Shown here: piece by piece, positions 12,337 to 26,800 of the stretch
How positions within the stretch are numbered: the stretch's first letter is position 1
How the letters are laid out: each line of letters opens with the position of its first letter
From: Axinella damicornis
Lineage: Eukaryota > Porifera > Demospongiae > Axinellida > Axinellidae
Assembly (NCBI GenBank): GCA_963931865.1
Contig: OZ007506.1
Coordinates: forward strand, 18,325,853-18,389,852
DNA: 64,000 bases
Reading direction: 5' to 3'
Program-made: the position numbers and the translations under genes
The notes under the pieces: model-generated
What the model was told of the DNA's origin: nothing
The model's database searches: none
What the model saw: the letters and a program-made list of their open reading frames with translations, nothing else

Positions 12337-15300
12337 GAGACCAACAGGATGACAGATAACGAGAGCTAGATGAGTACGTTGTATGAGCTGGGTGAGTATG
12401 TCCTGCAAGCTACAAGAGCTAGCTAGGTGGGTATGTACGTGTGCAGTGAGGCTGTACGAATGCAACAACAATTCAGTGTGTGAATCCTTGTACGACAGCA
12501 AGATTAGTAACCATAGTCGAATTATGTGTGCCTGCAGGTACTACACAGGGAAGTGGTTCACACACAGAAAACATACAGAGATGTCTGCTAGCGAGGTTAG
12601 AGGACTCTGCACTTCATAAACCATAGCAGTGTAGCAATACGATTGGTGGTTAATGTCATGTGTAATATGAGCGACAGCGCCCCACAAAAATATGCAACTC
12701 GACAGATACATACATTTTGTAGCCTGAGACAGCTGGCCAGTGATGAGACAGACACACCCACTTGGAAGACAAAATGCAGTCTCCCACACAAAGTTTGCCC
12801 TCAGCTGTGCCTCATAGACAACATTCATAGGACATGACATCAGTGTTTATTCTCGCTGCAAACCCAACTGCTGTACCACATGGGCTTGAAGACATAGGGA
12901 GTGCTCTAAGGAAGGGGTGCTCTAAGGGAGGGGTGCTCTAAGGGAGGGGTGCTCTAAAGCCGTGGTTCAATATGGATCTGCTCCTACAGTCCCTATAGCT
13001 CTGAGTTTGGCGATGAGCACTGTAACAAGGGTCAGCCAGCTTGGTGTGACCTCAGGTATGCTCACATGCCAAACGGGCACATTTTGGAAACCATTTTCCC
13101 ACCAATTATGGTACATTTTGACATGCCGATTTTAGAATTAAGCCCAAATTGGCAGAAACAGCACCCCTGTCCTATAGGGATACTGGTGTACCGTCATAAT
13201 GGAACAACAAACTATACAGAAACACCACTCCTGGTGAGTGATCGAAAGATCCCTGCTCAGTACCGCATCAGTACCGCCAGGAGCCAATAACCGCTTCGCA
13301 GCGCTCATAAGCTCCTGGTACCGCACTGCCACCTGTTGTGGAGGGCATGCAAAGAGCCTCATCCCAGGGCCTTCTACACTTCCAGTTTTTGAGTATACAA
13401 AAAATACTGCGGAACAAGGCTAGGCATGCAGCAACTGCAATTTTATACTGTGCTAGGTATCTTGGGCTAGCACTCGTCCTGGTCTCATTAGACTAGCAGT
13501 GATAAGACCAGGACGAGTGAGTTCCCTGCTAGCAGTGATAAGACCAGGACGAGTGAGTTCCCTGCTAGCAGTGATAAGACCAGGACGAGTGAGTTCCCTG
13601 CTAGCAGTGATAAGACCAGGACGAGTGAGTTCCCTGCTAGCAGTGATAAGACCAGGACGAGTGAGTTCCCTGCTAGCAGTGATAAGACCAGGACGAGTGA
13701 GTTCCCTGCTAGCAGTGATAAGACCAGGACGAGTGAGTTTCCTGCTAGCAGTGATAAGACCAGGACGAGTGAGTTCCCTGCTAGCAGTGATAAGACCAGG
13801 ACGAGTGAGTTTCCTGCTAGCAGTGATAAGACCAGGACGAGTGAGTTCCCTGCTACAAACAGACTCCCACTAGCAGCAGCGACAAGACCAGGATGAACAG
13901 GTTATCAACAGGTTACAGTTCTCCATGTGTACAACAGATGATGTAGGTCTCAAACATGGCATGGAGTTTCCGGACAGGAGACCAGCAGGTACCCAGCAGT
14001 GATAAGACCAGGACAGACAGCAGTGACCCTGTCCGTCCCGGCATTATCACTGCTATGTAGCAGAGAAAGACCATGGGAATGGCTTGGAAGGTCGCTGGAC
14101 TGTTCACCTTAGATTCACCCTCGGACAAGTAGCTGAGATCCCCAAAGAGGCACTCACCTTTTCGTCTGCCTCTTCCTTCAACTGTCTGGTCCTACCCTCT
14201 GCCTCAGCTAGCCTACCCTGCAGCAGAACACGTTGGTGAGCTAGCTCAAAGTGCAGTGTTGAAAGCTGAGAGGGGCAAGGGAGAGGGGAGGGGGTGTGCG
14301 AGGGAGGAGGGAGGGAGGGAGGGAGGGAGGGGGTGAGGGAGGAAGTACATTGTAAGTGTTAGGGGAGTGAAATGGGAGGGAGTAAGGGAAGGAGTGAAAG
14401 CATGTGAGCGGAAGGGAGTGATCAGTGAGAGGGGGAGGAGTGATGGAGGGAGTGATGAGTGTGAGGGGGAGGGAGTGATAGGTGTGAGGGCCGGGGAGGG
14501 ATGAGTATGAGGGGGAGGGAACGATAGATGTGAGGGGAGGGAGTAATGGGTGGAGGGAGAGAGAACCAGACTCTCAGAAAAGTTGGAAGGAGGGTCTGGG
14601 AGATAGGGGTGGAAGTGTGCTGTGTGCAGATGTGCATCCATTTGATACACATGTACATTATGATGACATTCTTATGTACGTATGCTTAATTACTAGTTCT
14701 AGGAGACAGAAATAGAGGGATCTGCTGGCGAGTGAAGTTGCTGGAGCACAGCTAAGATCTTATTGGGTCCATGGATGGCTAAAAGTTCCGTAAGTAAATT
14801 GGGTATGAAGTAACATTCCGTACATTCCACTCTCAAACACCCACTTTTCTAAGAGTCTGGTTGCTAGACTAGGGGGAGAGAATATGGAAGGTGTGAGGGG
14901 GAATGATGGCCGGGTGTGAGGGTGAATGATGGGTGTGAGGGGGAAGATGGGTGTGAGGGGGAATGATGGCTATGAGGGGGAGTGATGGCCGGGTGTGAGG
15001 GGAGTGATGGATTGCGAGGGGGAAGATTGGTGTGAGGGGGAAGATGGGTGTGAGGGGGAAGATGGGTGTGAGGGGCAGTGATGGGTGTGAGGGGGAAGAT
15101 GGGTGTGAGGGGGAGTGATGGGTGTGACAGGGAATGATGGGTGTGACAGGGAGTGATGGTGTGAGGGTGTGAGGGGGAAGATAGGTGTGAGGGGGGATTG
15201 ATGGGTGTGATGGTGATGGGTGTGATGGTGTGAGGGGGAGTGATGGGTGTGAGGGGGAAGGAGTGAGTGAGGAGGTGTGTACCTTCTCCTTGAGAATCCT

Positions 15301-18300
15301 GTTCTCTTCCTCCACTTCTTTCCTCTGCCACTCTGCAGCGAGGTAGTCCCTCCCTCCCCTCCCCTCTCCCCCTCTCCTCATCTGGTCCAGCTCTGACTGC
15401 AGCCTGGTATTCTCTGTGCTCAGCTGGGTATCGTGTTCTTGGAGCTCCCTCAGCTGCAGCTGTAGGGAGTGGACCTGTGCATGTGTATGTGTGTGAAGGG
15501 TGGGTGGGGGNNNNNNNNNNNNNNNNNNNNNNNNNNNNNNNNNNNNNNNNNNNNNNNNNNNNNNNNNNNNNNNNNNNNNNNNNNNNNNNNNNNNNNNNNN
15601 NNNNNNNNNNNNNNNNNNNNNNNNNNNNNNNNNNNNNNNNNNNNNNNNNNNNNNNNNNNNNNNNNNNNNNNNNNNNNNNNNNNNNNNNNNNNNNNNNNNN
15701 NNNNNNNNNNAGTGGACCTGTGCATGTGTATGTGTGTGAAGGGTGGGTGGGGGGAGGTGGAATATTGCTGCAGTGACCTCAGATAATATCTAATGTGACT
15801 CCTTGTTTGGGAAAATTCATACAATGTACTGCACTGAAAGCCCCCCCCCCCCCCCCCCCCCCCCCCCACCCCCCCCCCCAGCCTCATTCCCAGGCTCTCA
15901 TGCACACTCACATGTGAGTGTGCATGTGTGTATGTGAGTGTGAGTGTGTGTGATGTGTGTGATCATCTAAGATTAGTCTCAATCCCATACCAGGGAGGGT
16001 TTGGGAATGAGACTAGCAGAATCACAGTTGTCAGCCCCTTGTAATCTGGCCAGGGTACAGAGTCCAACACCCCCAGGCCAGAACTCAGAGTGGACACGTA
16101 CACTATTCCTCCAACCAAACCAGCACTGCTGTGGGGTGGGGTGCAGCAGGCCCGGGGTAGGATTAGGAGGGCTTGATGCAGTAGGCCCGGGGTAAGGTTA
16201 GAAGGGCTAGCTATGATGCTGGGGGGCAGGCCGGGGTAAGATTAAGAGGGCTATGATGCTTGGGGCTTGGGGCGGGGGGTGCAGCAGGCCGGGGTAAGAT
16301 TAGGAGGGCTTGATGCAGTAGGCCGGGGTAAGGTTAGAAGGGCTGGCTATGATGTTAACTGTAGTAGCGGTTCACTTACCAGACCTCTGGGACTCGATCA
16401 ATGAATGCAGATAACAAGGATACTGCAGCAAGTCAGAACTGTGGATGTGGACTAACTGAACCCACCTTTTCATCACTCTGGGACTCTGGTTTCTCCCTCC
16501 TCCTCCTCTCCCCTCCCTTTCCTTACTCTGCTCTGCACACCTTCACTTGGTGGTCACCAGGTGCGGCAGTGGGGAGGTTGAAGGGGGGGAGGGCCCAGAG
16601 AGATGCTCCACCAGAGAGATGCTCCAGCTGATCCTTGAGGGAGGATATCCGCTGCTCATAGAGAATCTGCAAGAGGATCAAGAGAAAGAGACACACATGC
16701 ATAACTCGGAACTATGTATAGCATTCACTCCAACATCCAATATTATTCATGGTCCATCTTTACTCTCCTCAATTCTTCCCTCCTCTTTTCCCCTCAACCT
16801 CCCCTCTGCCCCCCAACTTCCTCACCTTCCCTACTCGGCCCAATCATTCCCCCAAGCTCCTCCCCCCTCCATCTCCCATCATCTTCCCTCCTCATCATCT
16901 TCCCTTTCGGTTGCACACATGAACCGCGGGCCTAGGAGCAAGGCTACCCCCTTCCCTCTCCCAGGCTATCACCTCCCCCCCATCTCCCATCCTTTCCCTC
17001 CTCCGCTCTCCATCTCCCATCACCTTCCCCATTCTCACCCCTTTCGTAGCTCCTCCCCTCCATCACCCATCCCTTCCCTAGTCCTAGCTCCTCCCCTCCA
17101 TCTCCCATCCCTTCCCTAGTCCCTCCATCTCCCATCCATTCCTAGCTCCTCCCCTCCATCACCCATCCCTTCCCTAGTCCTAGCTCCTCCCCTCCATCTC
17201 CCATCAGATTCCTAGCTCCTCCCCTCCATCTCCCATCCCATTCCTAGCTCCTCCCCTCCATCACCCATCCCTTCCCTAGTCCTAGCTCCTCCCCCATCAG
17301 ATTCCTAGCTCCTCCCCCCCCCCTCCATCTCCCATCCCTTCCCTAGTCCTAGCTTCTCCCATCCCTTCCCTAGTCCTAGCTTCTCCCATCCCTTCCCTAG
17401 TCCTAGCTCCTCCCCTCCATCTCCCATCAGATTCCTAGCTCCTCCCCCCCCTCCATCTCCCATCCCTTCCCTAGCTCTTCCCCCTCCATCTCTCAACCCT
17501 TCCCTAGCTCCTCCCCCTCCATCTCCCATCCCTAGGTCCTCCCCCTTCCGTCTCCCATCACCTTCCCCCTCCCCCTCTCACCCATCACCTTCTCCCTCCC
17601 ATCACCTTCCCCTCCCACCTCACCCTCTCTCCTCCCCCTCATCTCTCTTTGAGCCCTTCTTCCCTCTGTCACTCAATCCCTCACCTCCATGTTGGAGTAC
17701 TTCTGCTGTAGTGCTCGGATACGCTTGCCACTCTCTTCCTCCCTGCACTCCAAATCATGTTCCAACTGTTTGATCCTGCCTTGCAGCTTCTGATGGGAAG
17801 AGGGGGGTGGGGCTGCCACACCCCCAGACACACCTTCCCTGGCACCCTCCCGGCTGCAGATGGTAAGAGAAATTGCAACAACATACATGTAACAGGCTGT
17901 TGGACCCCTAGCTCACGTACGTCTCTCCTTTCTTGTCCGTCACAGCCCCACTGGTCAGGATGAGGGCAGACAGTGAGTTTGGAAATCTCCTTCGGATCAC
18001 CTCTTCCAGTTCCCTCACCTGGCGCTCCAGTTGCTGAACCCTCTTTGCCTCTCCGGCCCTCCCCCTCGCACGCCGGGGAGCAGAGGACTGGGGAGGGGAA
18101 AGGGAAGTCTCAGCAACGTCTTTGACACACACCATCAATATTTCCAGTAAAGATTGGTCTGACGTTCCCCTATACTGACTGTGTGTACTTATATGATGGT
18201 TCAAATTAAAGCAATGTGATTTCCTCCTTCCTCCCTTTCAAGGCTCAGCCCTTCCAGTTTGAAGCCTCTTGGGATGTATAATCGTCAATGTGGAATGCTC

Positions 18301-21300
18301 AATCTCCAGCCACTGACACGTCATAATGGCAATCTGCAAGATTTCACCCATGATCACGGGCGCAAATTCCTAAACTGCATGGTATCTATCATGCTCACAC
18401 CTCCATGCATGTAGAACACGGATCAGATCAGACTAGCCTCGTTCCCAGTCCCACGCCCAGCTTTTTGTCGCTTGTACTGCAAGCGACGAAAAGCTGGGCA
18501 TGGGACTGGGAACGAGGCTAAGGTCAGACACCTCAGCAATTCCTACAGCTCAGAGACTGTAAGTACTGGTGAAAGATCAAGTATCAGGGAGTGTTTCTGT
18601 TATATTGTATTCTCTCTTAGTGCTGCCAGACCACACGATCCAACTTTGGATCCACCATCGGACCTGACATTGTGGCCGTTGGGTCAGTACACAGTACTAC
18701 CTGCAAGCCGGCTACTTTCTCTCTCAGGGCTGCAATCTCCTGGTCCTTCTCCCTCGTAGCCTGGCACTCTTGGTCCAGCAGGCGCTGGTTCTGAGCATAC
18801 CACTGCAGCTTGCCATGGAGGTCCTTTACCTCATCCTGGGTGAGGATTGACCAATTTACAAGCTTAACCTCCTTCCTTCCCTCCCTCCCCTTTGCCCAAC
18901 CATACTCCCAATCCTCCCATCTCCCTCTTCTCCCCTCCCTCTCTCCTCTCCCTCATCTTCCTCCCCCTCATCCCTCCTTCTCTCCCCTTCCCTACCCTCC
19001 CCCTTCTCTCCGTTTCCCTCCCTCCCTCCCTCCCTCCCTCCCTCCCTCCCTCCCTCCCTCCCTCCCTCCTTCCCTCCCTCCCTCATTCCACACTCACTTT
19101 GTGTTTATCTCTCAAGACTTGCACCTCTTCCTTCCCCACCATCGCAGCCATCCTCTGCTCAGCCTCCCTCCTCTGCTGCTTTAGATCCCTCACCTCCCCC
19201 TCATAACAGTGAACGGAGTGTTTCAACTGCTTTACCTGGGAGAGGGAGGGTGTTGGTGCAGGGGAGAGGAAAGGTGGGAGTGTGGGAGGGTCGAGGAGGG
19301 AGGGTGGAGTAGGAGGAAGGAGGTGTTTACTGCCGGTATTGCATAGCTAAATTTCTCCTGGTGTTCAGAAATACCAGATCCCAACAACTAAGGATCATTG
19401 GTCAGAGATCCCCCACCCACAAGATCTTCAGTCTGAGTGTTGGTCACCTGACTATCCAGCCCCCTGCACTTCTCCTGAGCCTCTTCCAGCATCCCTTCCA
19501 GCTGAGAAATCCTAGTTCTTGTCTCCTCTCTTTCCCCCTCCTCCTCTGTCTGCAGACGTGGAGCCATCCTAGCTTGGTGGAGTTGATGGGACTGCCTCTC
19601 CAACTGTGACCTGCAGGACAATACAAAAAATTGGACCTGCAGGACATACAGCTAGTGCTGGTGCAAGGTACATGGACCCTGTGACCTGCAGGACACAGAG
19701 CTAGTGCTGGTTGAAGATACCTGGACACTGTGACCTGCAGGACACAGAGCTAGTGCTGGTTGAAGATACCTGGACACTGTGACCTGCAGGACATACAGCT
19801 AGTGCTGGTGCAAGGTACATGGACCCTGTGACCTGCAGGACACAGAGCTAGTGCTGGTTGAAGATACCTGGACACTGTGACCTGCAGGACACAGAGCTAG
19901 TGCTGGTTGAAGATACCTGGACACTGTGACCTGCAGGACACAGAGCTAGTGCTGGTTGAAGATACCTGGACACTGTGACCTGCAGGACACAGAGCTAGTG
20001 CTGGTGCAAGGTACATGGACCCTGTGACCTGCAGGACACAGAGCTAGTGCTGGTGTAAGATACCTGGACACTGTGACCTGCAGGACACAGAGCTAGTGCT
20101 GGTGGAAGGTACCTGGCGCTCATAAGCTCTGCTGTCAGTTTCTGGTTGTCCTGATGGAGTTGTGTCTTGACTGACTTCAGCTCCTTACAGGACATCGCCA
20201 GTTCATGGCAGAGCCGCTCATTCTCCTGAAGGGTGAGGGGGAGTGGGAAGTTGTGATGGGTTGTAAGGGCGTAGGGATGTGAGGGATGGGTGGGAGGGGT
20301 TGGGGGTGAGAGGGGATGGGGTGTGGGGAGAGGTGGTGAACGTTCAGTAAACTGTCATATGTACACTCTGTTTATATATGAACCAAAACCGCAAACATAC
20401 TATGAAAATGGATTCTATCAAAAGTGCCATTCCAGTGTGTAGGCATCAGTGTTGACATTGAACAACATAAACACACATACACCCATGCGGTGTCATGAAC
20501 GACATGTGTGTAGTGTGTGTGGAGTTCCCAGTGTTTGCTTAAGGCATTTGCAAAAACAAAGTAAAGTTCCATTACTGGAATGACATGTTTGCAATAATGA
20601 CCTTCTACATGGAAACAATAGGGGAATCTCACAACACAACACACAAAAACCCTTTCGCACAAAAACACTTTCAGCATGTGCACAGCCTTTCAAAACACTG
20701 CATGATCATGCCACAGTGGCAGTGGGCAGGAAGAGTGCTGGGTGTGGTGGTGATCTCAGAGAGGAGGATAGCTGGGTCCTGAGGAAGCCGGTGCTGTGAG
20801 GTGTGTCTGCTAATCATGTGCTGCTCATCAGCAGTGTGTACTGCAGTGGCCGTTGTGGTAAGTACATTGTGTTGTGCCAGAGTGAGCCGGGGTCACTAGA
20901 TACATTGTGTTGTGCCAGAGTGAGCCGGGGTCACTAGATACATTGTGTTGTACCAGAGTGAGCCGGGGTCACTAGATACGTTGTGTTGTGCCAGAGTGAG
21001 CCGGGGTCACTAGATACATTGTGTTGTGCCAGAGTGAGCCGGGGTCACTAGATACATTGTGTTGTACCAGAGTGAGCCGGGGTCACTAGATACGTTGTGT
21101 TGTGCCAGAGTGAGCCAGGGTCACTAGATACATTGTGTTGTACCAGAATGAGCCGGGGTCACTATAGATACGTTGTGTTGTGCCAGAGTGAGCCGGGGTC
21201 ACTAGATACATTGTGTTGTACCAGAGTGAGCCGGGGTCACTAGATACATTGTGTTGTACCAGAGTGAGCCGGGGTCACTAGATACACTGTGTTGTGCCAG

Positions 21301-22472
21301 AATGAGCCGGGGTCACTAGATACATTGTGCTGTGCCAGAGTGAGCCGGGTCACTGGATACATTGTGTTGTACCAGAGTGAGCCGGGGTCACTAGATACAT
21401 TGTGTTGTGCCAGAGTGAGCCGGGGTCACTAGATACATTGTGTTGTGCCAGAGTGAGCCAGGGTCACTAGATACATTGTGTTGTGCCAGAGTGAGCCGGG
21501 GTCACTAGATACATTGTGTTGTGCCAGAGTGAGCCAGGGTCACTAGATACATTGTGTTGTACCAGAATGAGCCGGGGTCACTAGATACGTTGTGTTGTGC
21601 CAGAGTGAGCCGGGGTCACTAGATACATTGTGTTGTGCCAGAGTGAGCCGGGGTCACTAGATACATTGTGTTGTACCAGAGTGAGCCGGGGTCACTAGAT
21701 ACACTGTGTTGTGCCAGAATGAGCCGGGGTCACTAGATACATTGTGCTGTGCCAGAGTGAGCCGGGTCACTGGATACATTGTGTTGTACCAGAGTGAGCC
21801 GGGGTCACTAGATACATTGTGTTGTGCCAGAGTGAGCCGGGGTCACTAGATACATTGTGTTGTGCCAGAGTGAGCCAGGGTCACTAGATACATTGTGTTG
21901 TGCCAGAGTGAGCCGGGGTCACTAGATACATTGTGTTGTGCCAGAGTGAGCCAGGGTCACTAGATACATTGTGTTGTACCAGAATGAGCCGGGGTCACTA
22001 GATACGTTGTGTTGTGCCAGAGTGAGCCGGGGTCACTAGATACATTGTGTTGTGCCAGAGTGAGCCGGGGTCACTAGATACATTGTGTTGTACCAGAGTG
22101 AGCTGGGTCACTAGATACATTGTGTTGTGCCAGAGTGAGCCGGGGTCACTATATACACTGTGTTGTACCAGAGTGAGCCGGGGTCACTAGATACATTGTG
22201 TTGTGCCAGAGTGAGCCAGGGTGACCGTTGAACCAGAGTGAGCCAGGGTGACCATTGTCCGGGGTTGTCCGCTGCAGGTGAGGTTGGTGCTGCTGGTGTG
22301 CTCCTGTGCTGGTTGGATCGTGTTCGCAGTGGGCTTCCGCCAAGTGTTCGAATGGTGAGATCTCCACACACACACACACACACCAGGAGATAATGCTTGT
22401 AACTACATCAATGCGCATTTACTATACCCCCCTCAATCAATGTGCAGCTGCATCAATGTGCATTTACTACCC

Positions 22473-22520
<48 letters not shown>

Positions 22521-23734
22521 AAACCTATCGTTGGATGCCTTACGTTGAATATGAGGTACTAGCACCTTCTGGAGTAAACAGAGTCTGAAGTCTTCCCATT
22601 TCTATGAACAGGTGGCATGTACGAAAGCCAAGTTGTGTACTTAGTGGACATAGTAAAACAGTAGCCAAGAGATCTATACTGGAATATGATGGAAAATCAC
22701 TGCCGATCTCAAACACACACAATCAACTCTCCCTTCTCTCCCTTCTCCTTACGCTGCAGGGCACAGACTCAACAAGCCTTCATGTACGTCACCACACTCC
22801 ACTGGGTGTTTGTCGTGTCCGCGGTCCCCCTCTACGTTACACTGCTGGTCCACACGTTCCTCTCAAAGTGGAAGAACAATGCTGGACACATCACACTGGC
22901 CATTGTATCCTTACAAAAGTTCTCCAAGTCCCAAGAGCTCCTCCACTAAATGTAATTCTCTGACAGAGAGACTGTCTGCTGGCAGCCTCATTCCCATACT
23001 CAACATTTGCTCCACCCACAACTTCCTTTGAAGCGAAATACATAATATGTGGGTGGTTCAAGTAAAAACTGTACCTTATGTTTTTGACATAACCTCAGAG
23101 ACAAAGGAATACAATGGCTGTCCTCACCTGTGAATGTGCAGCTACGTTGCATATATAAGCTTGCATAATTATAATATTATACTCAGTGCACAAAGACAGA
23201 AAGTCACACCCACTTTAATTGACTGGAATATGAATATCATTAAGGTACAGTTTTACTTGAACCACCCATGGATATGGATACTCTGAGAATGACACTGTCC
23301 TACAGTTCTATCGGTCTAACACTCCGTTGTTACAAGCTACACCAGGGATATGTGTAGCCTCGTTCCCAGGCCATTCCAGACTGCCTGTAATTGCAGTATA
23401 CAAATTTGAATACAGCAAGCAATCAAATACTGGCACTGGGAATGGCCCGGGAACGGGGCTAGGGTATCCACTTCCAGATTGCATCCTTTACTGGCTACTC
23501 CCTAGGTCAACTTTTTCAGAATGTTCTACTTGATTGGAGCTGGGGGCACGATTGCCGTTACTGCTCTGCTGCTAGCCCTGAGGACCTTCGACTCACAGCA
23601 TCACGTAAAGCTTGTGCTAGTCGGGTGTGGTGTCTCTGTGCTGTTCTATGTGAGTGTGAGGCGGGGAGGGGGGTTCCGTCCAACTGATCAGAGGATGCTG
23701 GAGTCATTTGAATACTTACACACACACACACACA

Positions 23735-23809
<75 letters not shown>

Positions 23810-26800
23810 TACACACCCACACACACACACACACACACATGCACACACATACACACACACACAGTGGATCTCAGAGATCGTGTGGCCACTACTCCAGCTG
23901 AGAAAAAAATCTCAACCAATAAACGAAGAAGAAGAAGAAATGATAGAATCCTTCATGACCTCCACCCCCTCACCCTTCCAGCAGTACACCCCACCACACC
24001 CCACTCCATACACGCAGATCAAAGAGAGCACCTCGCCCTTCCCGCAGTACACCCCGCCACACCCCTCTCCATACACGCAGAGCATCTCGCCCTTCCCGCA
24101 GTACACCCCACCACACCCTTCTCCAGACACGCAGATCAAAGAGTAGCAAGCCCTCTCCATGCACCAACTCAGAAACACTCCCAGCATGCATCATCCCACA
24201 CCACAGTGACTATGTACGTACATCAGCTAGGGATTATGTACATGTAGGTAGCCTCGTTCCCAGGCCCCGTCTCGGGCCTGGGAACGAGGCTAGGATGTAG
24301 GTAGCTAGTTTGTTCACTTCTCTCCCTCCCCCAATATTTCCACTCATCTGACACAGCATGAATATAAAGTTAATAAACAGGAGTAATTAACAATCAGGCA
24401 GCAGTATTACGGCCAATAGTGCACCCAAACACACCACTATCATCACAGTGATCATAATCCAAAGGACCTTCAAATAAGCAGCCAACATGCTGTGTCTCTG
24501 CACTCAAGTAGTCACTCCTCCCTTTCTTCCCCTTCCAATCTTCCCTCCCTCCCTCCCTCCCTCTCCGTCCCTCACCCTCCCTCTCCTTCCCTCCCTCTCC
24601 TTCCCTCCCTAATCCTTTTCCCGCCTTCTCCCTCTCTCTCTCCCTCCCTCCTCCCTCTCTCTCTCCCCCACGCCATAAAAATTAAGCACTGATTAATCTT
24701 GTTCTCACTTACGTACCTGTAAATGTTTCACAGTAAACCAGCCCAGAGTGGCCTGGGAACCAGGCTAGTTAAAGCTCTATGCCACAGTAGGATAACAACT
24801 GCTACACCGAACTAGGATCATTACTGCTACTGTGGTTATGGCGGCCGCAGGGCATACCAGAATTACCACTTCCACTTTACACCCTATACCAAGCTAGGAT
24901 CACAACATCTACTGTGGGCGATGGCTTACTAGGAGGATTACAATTTCCACTTACATACACCAGATGGTTAATTAAGACCCTACACCCAAACTAGGATCAC
25001 TACTGCTACTGTGGGTGACGGGATACTAGGAGTATTACCACTTCCACTTACATCAGATGGTTAAGACCCTACACCAAGCTAGGATCACAACATCTACTGT
25101 GGGCGATGGCATAATTACAATTTCCACTTACGTACATACACCAGAGGATTAATTAAGACCCTACACCCAAACTAGGATCACAGCTGCTACTGTGGGCGAT
25201 GGGATACTAGGATTACCACTTCCATGCACTTACATCAGATGGTTACACCCAAACTAGGACCACAAATGGTACTGTGGGTGAAGACCCTACATCATGTGAA
25301 AATGAAAATGATTACCGACCTAAATCAGGATTGCTTAAGTTGATGCAATAACCCCCTGGTCTAAAAACTCAATCACAAACACCATAAAAGGATTTGCTGC
25401 ATATTTTTCCAATGAGTATAAGCACCTCGCAAGGAATACCTTCAGGAAGCTACGTAGTCTATACACAGAAGGGTGGGAGAATACCTTCTGAGAAACAGGA
25501 AGCTATGAAACAAATAAATGAACGAATCCAAGCCAGACCGTGAGTGAAAGAGAAAGAGAAGAACCAGCAAAGAGTGGAAGCGTGTCAAGATGGTTTCTGA
25601 ACGAGCAGCTAAGATTGTGAGTGTGACTGTGAGTAACTGGGCAAGCCACTAAGTGTCCTGGGAAGCACTGCACTAGCAACAACACTACACGGGCTGCCCA
25701 GAGATACTTGGTGTAGTAGAGTATTGCGGTGGGGCAGTGTTGTTGAGATGGTGCAGTTGTTGTGATACGCAGCACAGGGTTGTGGTAGCAGTGGCACAGC
25801 GCTGTGGTGGCGCAGTGTAGTGGTGTTGTGATAGTACAGATGTTGTCTGTTGTTGAGATACTCATAGTTGTGATACCCAGCACAGGGTTGTGGTAGCAGT
25901 GGCACTGTGGCACGGCGCTGTGGTGGCATGGTGTAGTGGTGTTGTGATAGTACAGATGTTGTGGTAGGTATGCGTCACAGCACAGTTGTCTGTGGTACGT
26001 GCTGTAGTTAGGCCTTGGCATATAAGGCTAGCACTAAAACGAGCATTATGCATAGTTGTGAGCACTGAGCATTATTTGAGCACAATCCAGCAACTTTTAA
26101 TCATTTTCAATCACATGTTACCTGACAGACTTGGTGAGGGCTCGGTACAAACATTTGTCCGTGTTGTTTCAGCTGACATAACATATCTTGACGAAATGTA
26201 TGGAGAAAGTGGATACCAGATGCTGCTCTCCACCTTTCGGGCACCTGGGAATGAGCCTAGTCAGATTTCTGCCCAAAATTACCTGGCTCAGCTACTCAGG
26301 GGCAAGTCACTCCGCAATATCATGAGCATTTTCATGAGCATTTTCCCCTTAAATCAGAGCATAATTGGCTAACTAAATGAGCAGTGCTGCAAAGCATTAT
26401 TCTATAAAAGTTGAGCATTACGTATATGCCAAGGCCTAGCTGTAGTAGCACAGCATTGTGATGAATGGGTGAGGGTGTGTGTGAGTAACCACATACTCAG
26501 CTACTACCATGGATATCCATGCTAGTACACAGAAGACAGGCAGGTAGCCATGTGGGACAGCAGTCGAAGGCTGTGGTTAGCCTCGTTCCCAGGCCGTCTG
26601 CCAGTCGCGCGCATCGCATACGTGACCTTTGAACCCTTGCCAGCTATCTGACAAGGGTTCAAAGGTCACATATGCGATGCGCGCGACTGGCAGACGGCCT
26701 GGGAACGAGGCTAGGCTGTGGTAGCATGTACTGTATGCATGATTGCACTAATATGCTGGTCTTCAGTGAGTTCGCTTATGCATTACAAATACACCCTGTG

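Noticed and set aside
13495..13856. CRISPR array
   Set aside because: Regular 36-bp repeats without unique spacers; adjacent identical units are a simple tandem array, and the genome is eukaryotic. The same applies to 8281-8916.
13499..13873. Open frame with a perfect 12-residue repeat (VIRPGRVSSLLA)
   Set aside because: It follows from a 36-bp tandem array whose period is a multiple of three; no splice signals, start context or non-repeat coding sequence.
14864..15381. Pro/Ser/His-rich frames of 150-170 codons
   Set aside because: They come from GTGAGGGGGAAGATGG-type repeats in a CEP162 intron; only 15474-15283 is the coding exon, in another arrangement.
15450..15911. Open frames crossing the N gap
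   Set aside because: They consist mostly of unknown residues and exist only because N cannot make stops.
24492..24692. Ser/Pro/Leu frame after nested gene A
   Set aside because: C/T-rich low-complexity sequence with no exon signals.
25986..26372. 128-codon plus-strand frame as a gene
   Set aside because: It starts outside and runs through the terminal repeat of an 8-bp-duplication MITE; no domain or splice context.
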